Positions 1 through 6,036 of a DNA stretch of 10,213 nt are shown here, piece by piece. The position numbers and the translations under genes are program-made. The stretch comes from JAZLFH01 sp045615705 (GTDB taxonomy: Bacteria; Bacillota; Clostridia; UMGS1883), in NCBI GenBank assembly GCA_045615705.1, contig JAZLFH010000028.1:1-10213 (forward strand), read 5' to 3'. A model generated the notes under the pieces. That model did no database searches. It was given only the letters and a program-made list of their open reading frames with translations, and was not told the origin of the DNA. Each line of letters starts with the position of its first letter. Positions within the stretch are counted from its first letter, which is position 1.

Positions 1-223
1 TTTCCATTTTTTCAATGTACTCCATAATCTGTGCTTGAATTTCATCGTTGATTTTTTCACCATCTTCATAGTACTGTGTGCAGGCTTCCGTAGAAATAGT
101 AAAGCCCTGCGGTACAGGCATACCGAGATTCGTCATTTCTGCAAGGTTAGCACCTTTTCCACCAAGGAGTTCTCTCATTGAGCCATTTCCCTCAGAGAAC
201 AAATAAACAAATTTTTTTCCCAT
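1..223 (-). CDS. ppdK: Pyruvate, phosphate dikinase, N-terminal fragment (runs off the window)
   Basis: The 74 visible codons start MGKKFVYLF and continue with a GGKGANLAEM segment at residues 21-30 and GMPVPQGFTIST at 34-45. This is the characteristic opening of the PPDK/PEP-synthase nucleotide-binding domain. The enzyme interconverts pyruvate, ATP and phosphate with PEP, AMP and pyrophosphate in the cytoplasm, and in anaerobic Clostridia it usually serves glycolysis or gluconeogenesis. The ATG at 223 follows an AAGGAGA Shine-Dalgarno with 8 nt spacing. Another ATG at 230 is out of frame and is not used. The gene continues beyond base 1, so the swivelling His domain and the PEP-binding domain cannot be seen. 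It follows recO by about 100 nt and has its own promoter. Confidence 0.93.
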   Translation of the reverse strand, partial: MGKKFVYLFSEGNGSMRELLGGKGANLAEMTNLGMPVPQGFTISTEACTQYYEDGEKINDEIQAQIMEYIEKME

Positions 224-259
224 AACTCATTTCTCCTTATTTCATTTTTATTCCAAGGC

Positions 260-288
260 ATTATATAATAACTTTAATTAAATGTCCA
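260..288 (-). promoter_or_regulatory. Sigma-A-type promoter of ppdK
   Basis: On the minus strand a TGGACA -35 box (288-283) and a perfect TATAAT -10 box (265-260) are separated by exactly 17 nt. Transcription would start near 253 and give a leader of about 30 nt that carries the ppdK Shine-Dalgarno. It is the best housekeeping-type promoter in the window. It suggests that ppdK is transcribed separately from the upstream recO operon. No clear terminator precedes it, so read-through from recO is possible. Confidence 0.72.
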
Positions 289-324
289 GTCTTTTTTTTA
301 TATGCTTTCATAACCTTTTTTATA

Positions 325-1050
325 TTATAGTGTCATAACCGTATTTTTTAAGTAATCAAGAGATTTCGGCAGTCTTCCCAAATGAAGTGCCAGATATTTT
401 TCTGTAAGAGTATTTATTTTATCAACATATTCTTTTTTTGCGTTAAAAGTAAGTGCATTTTTTAAAGGTTCCGACAATATGTAACGCAGTATTTTAAGTT
501 CTTCCGTTTCTAAAAGAATTGTATTTTTGTTTTTTTCTTTTTGCAGTGATGAAGTTTCTGCGTTAAAGTATATTTCTTCTTCGTCCGAATCAAAAACATC
601 CGGTGTTATACCGCAAATCATTGCCAAGCGAAGTTCCAAAACCACCTTTAAGATGTTTGCTCTTTTTTCGTCTTCTGCCAAAAAGTGAAGGGTATTCAGA
701 AGAAGTTTCAACTCATTTGACGCATTTTGGTTTTCCTGAACCACGCTCGAAACAAGTGCGGTAAAATATGTTCCGTAAGCCAGTGCATCAACACTTTGAC
801 GAAGTTTATAAAAGTTTTGTATAATTTCGCCCTCTTTTAGTGTGTAAACGCTGTGTCCTTTGTTTAAAACAAATTCACCATAGCAAAAGGGTGAAGTTAA
901 ACTTGAATTTTTGTTTTTAAGACTCCTTACCCCTTTTGCCGAAACTGAAATTTTCCCGTATTCACGGCTTATGAGTGTCAGCATTTTGTCATATTCACTC
1001 ACATTGACCGCCCGTGCGACAATCGCTTGTGTCTTGACGATTTCTCTCAT
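325..1050 (-). CDS. recO: DNA repair protein RecO
   Basis: This 241-residue protein has the RecO N-terminal OB-fold signature: IVKTQAIV at residues 4-11, then TLISREYGKISVSAKG at 25-40. A helical C-terminal domain follows, of which LRLAMICGITP at 140-150 is recognisable. RecO works in the RecFOR pathway: it binds single-stranded DNA and SSB, anneals strands and helps load RecA at gaps. The length fits the family (about 240-260). Many Firmicute RecO proteins carry a four-cysteine zinc site just after the GITP segment. Here only Cys146 remains and the expected cysteine positions hold acidic and polar residues. The ATG at 1050 lies inside the upstream small gene yqzL, overlapping it by 56 nt in another frame, so translation is probably coupled. 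Confidence 0.93.
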   Translation of the reverse strand: MREIVKTQAIVARAVNVSEYDKMLTLISREYGKISVSAKGVRSLKNKNSSLTSPFCYGEFVLNKGHSVYTLKEGEIIQNFYKLRQSVDALAYGTYFTALVSSVVQENQNASNELKLLLNTLHFLAEDEKRANILKVVLELRLAMICGITPDVFDSDEEEIYFNAETSSLQKEKNKNTILLETEELKILRYILSEPLKNALTFNAKKEYVDKINTLTEKYLALHLGRLPKSLDYLKNTVMTL

Positions 1051-1132
1051 CGTCTTCTCTCACTTTCTTATATTCAAGATATACTCCTATATCTCCCGTT
1101 TCGCAAAAAACTTCCCACAATGTTTCTTTCAT
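995..1132 (-). CDS. yqzL: Small YqzL-family protein overlapping recO
   Basis: A 45-codon gene starts at the ATG at 1132 behind an AGAGGTG Shine-Dalgarno with 7 nt spacing, and ends with TGA at 995-997. Its N-terminal half reads MKETLWEVFCETGDIGVYL and then EYKK. This fits the YqzL pattern of a Trp and a Phe followed by TGDI, a Tyr-Leu pair and a charged end. In B. subtilis a gene of this family lies between era and recO, which matches this position. The function is unknown. The last 19 codons overlap the start of recO in a different frame and look unconstrained (Cys-, Arg- and Gly-rich), so the conserved part is probably residues 1-25. It may mainly couple translation to recO. Confidence 0.72.
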   Translation of the reverse strand: MKETLWEVFCETGDIGVYLEYKKVREDDERNRQDTSDCRTGGQCE

Positions 1133-1175
1133 AAGAATTCACCTCTAAGTTATTTTTGTAAGAATGAATTCTTAT
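1131..1175 (-). repeat. Perfect 10-bp inverted repeat framing the yqzL ribosome-binding site
   Basis: ATAAGAATTC at 1131-1140 is repeated in inverted form as GAATTCTTAT at 1166-1175, with 25 nt between the arms. In the minus-strand mRNA the 3' arm ends in the AU of the yqzL start codon, and the AGAGGUG ribosome-binding site lies in the loop. A shorter hairpin (AAGAA, loop UUCA, UUCUU) can form using the 5' arm alone and would exclude the long one. No U-run follows, so it does not look like an intrinsic terminator. A role in tuning translation or in mRNA processing is inference. Confidence 0.5.
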
Positions 1176-1188
1176 ATACGATGAAAAA

Positions 1189-2193
1189 TTATCCTGCCAT
1201 AAAGAAACCCATCGGGCTTACTTCATATCTGTTGTTGCCGAATCCCGGTAAATATATCCAACCCTTATCACCGTCTTCTTTTTGAATGCATACATATCCG
1301 TTGTTGTCCTCATATAACAGCGTGAAATACTCACCCTTATTCAGTGATATTTCATCTCTTTTCGGAGCATTTTTTCTTTCTTCCTCATCTGCTTTATATG
1401 TTTCATGTGCAAGAAGATAATTCTCTTTCAATTTTTCATACTCTTCATGTGATTCTATATAACCTATATCCGAAAGTTCTTTTTCGCCTGTTTCTTTAAA
1501 CGGTTTTAAAAACAGGTCTGTTTGTATTTCGTAATAATCTTCCTTCTGCATTGAAATTACGCCGTTATCTTCTTTATAGAGCGTTTTACAACACCACATA
1601 CCCGAGTTAAGCATTGTGTTTAATCTTATTGTTTTTGGTGCAACCGCTTCCATATCGGGATATGGTATATATCCGAGATATAAAGATTCATTCTCTTCTG
1701 ATTTCATAACGCCGTTTTCGTCCGCATATTCATAGTGAAAACTCAGTGGCCTTATTTGTCCGTTTTCATAACGCAGGATTTTTGCGTAAGGATCGGAACT
1801 TCCTCCTATATAAAATATTGCAATTTCTTTTGCTTTATCGGTTGAATCAATGTCGCAAAGGTACACATCCGTTACTTCATATCCCATATCCTCTAAACCG
1901 CTGTAAAAGTAACTTGCACCTTCTATTTCTACGGTTGTATCAGTAAACACATTGTATTCATCATACTGCTTTTTTTCAAAAATTATGTCTATATCTTCTT
2001 TTTCACCGTCAAAATCAAAATCATCGCTTTCGCTGATTGACTCTAACCCTTGGTCATTTTCATAACTGCTGTAAATCAGTCTTGCGTACTCCGATATATC
2101 TTTTTTATCGTCAGTATTTTCATTGATGCTTGCATTTTGACATCCACTCAAAAGAAGTACCGCCAAAATTAAAACCGTGAACACTTTTTTCAT
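1189..2193 (-). CDS. Unrecognised lipoprotein with acidic repeat-like loops and a C-terminal SH3-like segment
   Basis: This 334-residue protein starts with a lipoprotein signal peptide: MKK, a hydrophobic stretch at 4-15 and a lipobox LLSGC with Cys18 as the expected lipidation site. It should therefore sit on the outer face of the membrane. A DxDxDG loop (Asp58, Asp60, Asp62, Gly63, Asp67) and a second acidic loop (Asp114, Asp116, Asp119) followed by KEIAIFY resemble calcium-binding loops of FG-GAP/VCBS beta-propeller repeats. Residues about 284-315 (LNKGEYF, then GWIYLPG) look like a small SH3-type domain. A charged helical linker lies at about 240-280. I do not recognise a named family. 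The ATG directly follows the era stop codon, and its AAGGAGG ribosome-binding site lies within the last era codons, so it is co-translated with era. Its ligand is unknown; cell-wall binding is a guess from the SH3-like end. Confidence 0.8.
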   Translation of the reverse strand: MKKVFTVLILAVLLLSGCQNASINENTDDKKDISEYARLIYSSYENDQGLESISESDDFDFDGEKEDIDIIFEKKQYDEYNVFTDTTVEIEGASYFYSGLEDMGYEVTDVYLCDIDSTDKAKEIAIFYIGGSSDPYAKILRYENGQIRPLSFHYEYADENGVMKSEENESLYLGYIPYPDMEAVAPKTIRLNTMLNSGMWCCKTLYKEDNGVISMQKEDYYEIQTDLFLKPFKETGEKELSDIGYIESHEEYEKLKENYLLAHETYKADEEERKNAPKRDEISLNKGEYFTLLYEDNNGYVCIQKEDGDKGWIYLPGFGNNRYEVSPMGFFMAG

Positions 2194-3087
2194 TTATTTT
2201 TCCTCCTTATAACCTAATTCTTTAAGCATATGGTTACTGTTTCTCCAATCGGTTTTCGGCTTTACCCAAAGTGAAAGATAAACTTTCGTATCAAGAAGTT
2301 TTTCAATGTCTCTTCTCGCCGAACTTCCTATTCTTTTAAGCATTTCTCCGCCTTTTCCGATTATTATCTGCTTGTGGCTTTCTTTTTCGCAATATATAAT
2401 CGCTCCTATTTTTGTAAGGGTTTCCCCCTCTTTCATCTCTTCAATTTCTACCGCCGTTCCGTGAGGCACTTCCTTATCAAGAAGCCTTAAAAGTTTTTCT
2501 CTTATTATCTCACTTGCCATTTGTCTTACTGTTTGGTCAGTTGAAATATCATCGGGATACAGCATCGGACCTTCGGGAATAAGTTTTATTATTTCCTCCA
2601 AAACTATTTTCTCTCCGCCGCCTTTGAGGGCACTCATCGGCACTATCGCTTTAAAGTCGCCAAGTGATGAAAACTCCTCTATTTGCGGAAGAATTTTTTC
2701 CTTTTCCACGGCATCGACTTTATTTATTACAAGAATAACAGGTATTTTATTCAAAAAGAGGTCATTTACAAGTTTTTCTTCGGTCGCATTGATTGTTTTT
2801 CCTGCCTCGACAACCAATATAACCGCATCAACACCTAAAATTGCTCCCGTTACTTCATTGTTCATAAATTCGCCGAGTTTTGTCCTCGGCTTATGTACGC
2901 CGGGGGTATCAACAAATATCATTTGATACTCGTCTGTTGTAAGAATTGAAAGTATGCGGTTCCTTGTTGTCTGAGGCTTGTTTGAAACTATCGCAATTTT
3001 TTCGCCCGTAAGTCTGTTTAAAAGTGTAGATTTCCCAACATTCGGACGGCCTGCAAGTGCAATAAATCCCGATTTAAAGTTACTCAT
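2194..3087 (-). CDS. era: GTPase Era
   Basis: This 297-residue protein has both Era domains. The GTPase domain shows a P-loop GRPNVGKST (13-21), G3 DTPG (60-63), G4 NKVD (122-125) and G5 SAL (152-154). The C-terminal KH domain shows IIGKGG (242-247) and the usual ending LWVKPKTDWRN (273-283). Era binds the 3' end of 16S rRNA and acts in 30S subunit maturation, with links to cell-cycle control. Length and motif order are typical and nothing is missing. The start at 3087 lies 1 nt after the ybeY stop (TAA T ATG), with AGGAG in the end of ybeY as ribosome-binding site. This fits coupled production of YbeY and Era, which both act on 16S rRNA. Confidence 0.97.
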   Translation of the reverse strand: MSNFKSGFIALAGRPNVGKSTLLNRLTGEKIAIVSNKPQTTRNRILSILTTDEYQMIFVDTPGVHKPRTKLGEFMNNEVTGAILGVDAVILVVEAGKTINATEEKLVNDLFLNKIPVILVINKVDAVEKEKILPQIEEFSSLGDFKAIVPMSALKGGGEKIVLEEIIKLIPEGPMLYPDDISTDQTVRQMASEIIREKLLRLLDKEVPHGTAVEIEEMKEGETLTKIGAIIYCEKESHKQIIIGKGGEMLKRIGSSARRDIEKLLDTKVYLSLWVKPKTDWRNSNHMLKELGYKEEK

Positions 3088-3088
3088 A

Positions 3089-3580
3089 TTATTCTCTCCT
3101 AAGTCCCATAACTTCCATAGTTTCTTTTTCTCTTTGACGCATCATTGTTGCATAAGGCTCCTCCATGTGGTCAAATCCCATGAGATGAAGCATGGAGTGT
3201 ACTGTTAAAAAGCCTATTTCCCGTTCTGTCGAGTGTCCGTATTCTTTTGCCTGCTCTATTGCTCTTTCCAAAGAAATCACAATATCTCCGAGCATAAGCA
3301 AGTCTCCGTCATAATCTCCGCTTTCTTCAATCATAACTCCGTCATTATCAAATTCTATCATGGGAAATGACAAAACATCGGTAGGCTCGTCCTTTTCACG
3401 GTACTCTTTGTTTATTTCTCTGATTCCTTCGTTGTCTGTAATTGTTACGCTTACCTCACAGTCTGTGTCATCGCATTTTAAAACTTTTAATGTGCTTGAA
3501 ACAGCATTTTCTATTATTTTTTCGTATTCCTTTGTAAATTCTGCCTTATCTTGGGTGTTTTCAAGTAAAATCTCTATCAT
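3089..3580 (-). CDS. ybeY: Endoribonuclease YbeY (rRNA maturation factor)
   Basis: This 163-residue protein carries the family's zinc-binding signature HSMLHLMGFDH (128-138), with three metal-ligand histidines at 128, 132 and 138. It also has the conserved core segment NKEYREKDEPTDVLSFP (57-73). YbeY is a metal-dependent RNase needed for 16S rRNA 3' end maturation and ribosome quality control. The length is normal for Firmicutes. Its ATG overlaps the phoH stop as ATGA (4-nt overlap), a classic translational-coupling junction, and era follows after 1 nt. In B. subtilis an HD-domain membrane protein gene lies between phoH and ybeY; here it is absent. Confidence 0.96.
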   Translation of the reverse strand: MIEILLENTQDKAEFTKEYEKIIENAVSSTLKVLKCDDTDCEVSVTITDNEGIREINKEYREKDEPTDVLSFPMIEFDNDGVMIEESGDYDGDLLMLGDIVISLERAIEQAKEYGHSTEREIGFLTVHSMLHLMGFDHMEEPYATMMRQREKETMEVMGLRRE

Positions 3581-4542
3581 TTTTCTCGTCCCTTTCTGTT
3601 TGCATCTCTTTCGTATGCCGCAATAATCTTTTGCACAAGAGGATGTCTTACAACATCTTTTTCATTTAAAAAGCAAATGTCAAGTCCTTCAATATTTTTA
3701 AGTATTCTTGATGCTTCTTTAAGTCCGCTCCTCTTTCCGTCAGGTAAGTCAATCTGTGTAACATCTCCCGTAATTATCGCTTTTGAACCAAATCCTATTC
3801 TTGTCAAAAACATTTTCATTTGTTCGGGAGTCGTGTTTTGTGCTTCATCTAAAATTATAAACGCATCATCAAGAGTTCGACCTCTCATATATGCAAGAGG
3901 TGCTATTTCAATGCTTCCTCTTTCCAGGTGCTTGTTATAATTTTCAAATCCAAGCATGTCCGCCAAAGCATCATATAAAGGTCTTAAATACGGATCCACT
4001 TTATTTTGCAAATCTCCGGGTAAAAAGCCGAGTTTTTCTCCTGCCTCAACCGCAGGACGGGTAAGTATTATTCTGCTTACGGTTCTTTTTCTGAGTGCAT
4101 CAACCGCCATAGCGACCGCAAGATATGTTTTACCTGTTCCGGCAGGGCCTATTGCAATAGTTATGATATTATCTTCAATCTTTTTTATATAGTTTTTTTG
4201 TCCGAGTGTCTTTGGTTTTACAGGTCGTCCCTTTGAGGATATTGCAATATAATCTCCGCCTTCAGCCATTTCCTCGCTTTTGCCTTCTCCTGTCAAAAAA
4301 ATCAAATACCTTACTTGCTGCTCGTCTATTTCCTCATTTTTTCTTATTGATTCGGCAAGAGATTTTACCACATTATATGCCCTTAAAACTAAGTTTTCCT
4401 GTTCACCGGAGATTTTTATTACTCCATCTCGATTAAGCATTTTGACATCAAGTTCTTTTTCTATGATGTGTGCATTTTTGTCATAACTTCCGAATATTTC
4501 AATTACTTCTTCCCCGCTTTGACAATCATAGATTTTCTCCAA
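3577..4542 (-). CDS. phoH: PhoH family ATPase
   Basis: The protein has about 321 residues. Walker A GPAGTGKT lies near residues 132-139 and Walker B IILDEAQN near 229-236. The family segments ILTRPAVEAGEKLGFLPGD and ITGDVTQIDLP are also present. PhoH (YbeZ type) is a cytoplasmic nucleotide-binding protein that neighbours YbeY in most bacteria and is thought to help it in RNA metabolism. No ATG is available at the N-terminus. I chose the TTG at 4542 because it lies 10 nt after the GGAG at 4556-4553. The TTG at 4551 (three residues longer) is only 1 nt from that GGAG. Either start overlaps the end of yqfD; with 4542 the overlap is 17 nt. Confidence 0.94.
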   Translation of the reverse strand: MEKIYDCQSGEEVIEIFGSYDKNAHIIEKELDVKMLNRDGVIKISGEQENLVLRAYNVVKSLAESIRKNEEIDEQQVRYLIFLTGEGKSEEMAEGGDYIAISSKGRPVKPKTLGQKNYIKKIEDNIITIAIGPAGTGKTYLAVAMAVDALRKRTVSRIILTRPAVEAGEKLGFLPGDLQNKVDPYLRPLYDALADMLGFENYNKHLERGSIEIAPLAYMRGRTLDDAFIILDEAQNTTPEQMKMFLTRIGFGSKAIITGDVTQIDLPDGKRSGLKEASRILKNIEGLDICFLNEKDVVRHPLVQKIIAAYERDANRKGREK

Positions 4543-5692
4543 ACGATTCAATCTCCTTTACTTCATCTATTCGTTCTTCACATTCGGCATTGACAAATAT
4601 TTCATATTCGTCGCTTTTTATATCCGCCGTTATATTATTTATTTTTCTCTCTTCTTTTTCAAGTTCTTCTTTAAAAATATTTATGGCTTCCTCTTTTGCA
4701 ATGTTCATTTCTTTATCGGTATACGACTTTTCTATTTCTTTATATGTTTCCTTTATAAAACCGATATTAAAAAAGGGAAATCTTTTTTCATTTGTTATTT
4801 TATCATATTGTGTATAGAAAATGCTACTATTATATGAAAGTTTTATTCTAAAATTGTAAAAATTTATATAAAAAATGTCTTTTTTTCGTCCTGTTTCGGT
4901 TTTTATTTCTTTTTTGTTGGAAATTTTAAGCGTTTTTTGGTGATTTACCATTGCCCGGACTTCGCCTTTTGACTCGACAAATCTTGAATCAACATCTTCT
5001 CTTTCGCTTTCAATAGTTCCGCTTATGAGTATTTGTCCTTTTTGAACAGCATCGCCCGTAACGACACAAGCCACACCTTCTCTTGCTATTATTTTAGTTA
5101 TAACTCCGTCATATTTTGCAACAATGTCGCAAGGACTTCCCTCTTTTTCTATTTCGGGCGGCATCGTTCTCGGTTCTATTTCAACATACGCAGTTGTGCC
5201 ACGCACATTTACCCACATCCAAGAAATTTCGTCAATATCCGTTAAGCATCTTTTTTGAACCTTTGAGCCTTTTATATTAAACTTAACAGCAAAAGGTTTA
5301 ACTCCGATTTCTTTGAGTTCTTCTCGCACTTTTTCACGAAGTATTTCATCACCGCCCTTTATATCCACTTTCCACAAAATCATATTTGAAGCCGTAAGCA
5401 ATAAAAGGAAAATAAGCGGTCCGAAGATAAAAGCTTTTCTTTTTTTGTATCGAAAAAACAGGTGTGATAAACCCTTATGGTATATAACTTTAACATTATT
5501 TTTCCCGAAAATTTCTTCTATTTTTTTATAACCTTTTTCGCTCACGCACAGTCTTATTGATGCATCACTCGTCCTTTTAACATTCCAAACATAGATATTT
5601 TTATTTATGACAATATTTATAAACCGTTCGGGAAAAACTGACGACACCTCAATTAAGACATACCCTTTTATGTAATTTAATGTGTTTATCAT
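4526..5692 (-). CDS. yqfD: Sporulation protein YqfD
   Basis: This 388-residue protein matches YqfD in layout. A small N-terminal domain (IKGYVLIEVSS at 8-18, ERFINI at 22-27) is followed by a single membrane segment at about 87-107. A large extracytoplasmic or inter-membrane domain follows, containing VDIKGGDEI (109-117), DEISWMWVNVRGT (154-166) and AKYDGVITKIIAREG (192-206). YqfD belongs to the mother-cell sporulation programme and its biochemical role is unknown. The ATG at 5692 follows yqfC by 9 nt with a GAGGTG ribosome-binding site. The end overlaps phoH. The pairing with yqfC is nearly universal in spore-forming Clostridia, which supports the call. Confidence 0.93.
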   Translation of the reverse strand: MINTLNYIKGYVLIEVSSVFPERFINIVINKNIYVWNVKRTSDASIRLCVSEKGYKKIEEIFGKNNVKVIYHKGLSHLFFRYKKRKAFIFGPLIFLLLLTASNMILWKVDIKGGDEILREKVREELKEIGVKPFAVKFNIKGSKVQKRCLTDIDEISWMWVNVRGTTAYVEIEPRTMPPEIEKEGSPCDIVAKYDGVITKIIAREGVACVVTGDAVQKGQILISGTIESEREDVDSRFVESKGEVRAMVNHQKTLKISNKKEIKTETGRKKDIFYINFYNFRIKLSYNSSIFYTQYDKITNEKRFPFFNIGFIKETYKEIEKSYTDKEMNIAKEEAINIFKEELEKEERKINNITADIKSDEYEIFVNAECEERIDEVKEIESFGENL

Positions 5693-5701
5693 ACTCCACC
5701 T

Positions 5702-5971
5702 CTACGATAAAAACTCAACACGAAATATTTTTCCGCTCACTTGTATGCTGTCATCGGTTATTTCGTCAATTTCAAGTTCATCACCCGAAATTTTTACGAT
5801 TTTATCTTTTGTGTTTACCCTTACAAAATTATTTTCATAATCTATAATTCCCATAAAATTGTCAACAGACACTATCCTGTCGCCGATAATTTCAATTTTA
5901 GGAAGGTTTAACGCCACCTCCATTGGTATTTCAAGGGATGATACTATTTTTTCTTTTTTTGGTTTAGACAT
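5702..5971 (-). CDS. yqfC: Sporulation protein YqfC (YabP/YqfC family)
   Basis: This 89-residue protein has the YabP/YqfC family pattern: LNLPKIEIIGDRIVSVDN at 22-39, then GIIDYENNFVRVNTK at 41-55 and a KISGDEL segment at 61-67. It is predicted to be a small all-beta protein without signal peptide or membrane segment. It is the first gene of the leftward operon. In B. subtilis yqfC and yqfD are transcribed with sigma-E in the mother cell. The ATG at 5971 follows GAGGTG with 5 nt spacing. Function beyond sporulation is not known. Confidence 0.93.
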   Translation of the reverse strand: MSKPKKEKIVSSLEIPMEVALNLPKIEIIGDRIVSVDNFMGIIDYENNFVRVNTKDKIVKISGDELEIDEITDDSIQVSGKIFRVEFLS

Positions 5972-5987
5972 ACTTTCACCTCAAAAT

Positions 5988-6016
5988 AAGTTATGCTTTT
6001 TAATTATAAAACATAC
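5988..6016 (-). promoter_or_regulatory. Possible sigma-E-type promoter of yqfC-yqfD
   Basis: On the minus strand GTATGTT (6016-6010) and CATAACTT (5995-5988) lie 14 nt apart, 16 nt before the yqfC start. They resemble the sigma-E pattern GHATATT and CATACAMT: 6 of 7 positions match in the first box and the CATA and last T match in the second. Sigma-E control of yqfC is known in B. subtilis. The predicted start falls at the ribosome-binding site, so the leader would be very short. The region is AT-rich and chance similarity cannot be excluded. Confidence 0.4.
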
Positions 6017-6018
6017 AT
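5990..6018 (+). promoter_or_regulatory. Possible sigma-E-type promoter of the ylbJ-like gene
   Basis: CATACAT at 6012-6018 contains a perfect CATACA, the core of the sigma-E -10 box. The -35 box is weak (GTTATGC at 5990-5996, 15 nt upstream). Both overlap the opposite-facing boxes proposed for yqfC. The gene's GTG start is at 6037 with an AGAGGTG ribosome-binding site at 6024-6030. Support comes mainly from the -10 core and from known sigma-E control of ylbJ in B. subtilis. Confidence 0.33.
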
Positions 6019-6036
6019 ATAAAAGAGGTGTAAAAT

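Noticed and set aside
297..311. Catabolite-response (cre)-like sequence ATGAAAGCATATAAA upstream of the ppdK promoter
   Set aside because: The central CG is CA and the second conserved C near the end is missing, so the match is partial in an AT-rich region.
291..312. Possible terminator after recO (TATG, AAAG, CATA on the minus strand)
   Set aside because: The stem has only four to five AT-rich pairs and is followed by an A-run rather than a U-run in the transcript.
911..1285. Open plus-strand frame opposite recO and the lipoprotein gene
   Set aside because: It lies antisense to recO, yqzL and the end of the lipoprotein gene, has no ribosome-binding site and resembles no protein; other plus-strand frames over the minus-strand genes are equally shadows.
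4829..4860. Possible internal sigma-A promoter for phoH inside yqfD (TTTACA and TATAAT on the minus strand)
   Set aside because: The spacing is 20 nt, too long for a normal promoter, and TATAAT is expected by chance in such AT-rich DNA. A vegetative promoter for phoH is still needed but not identified.
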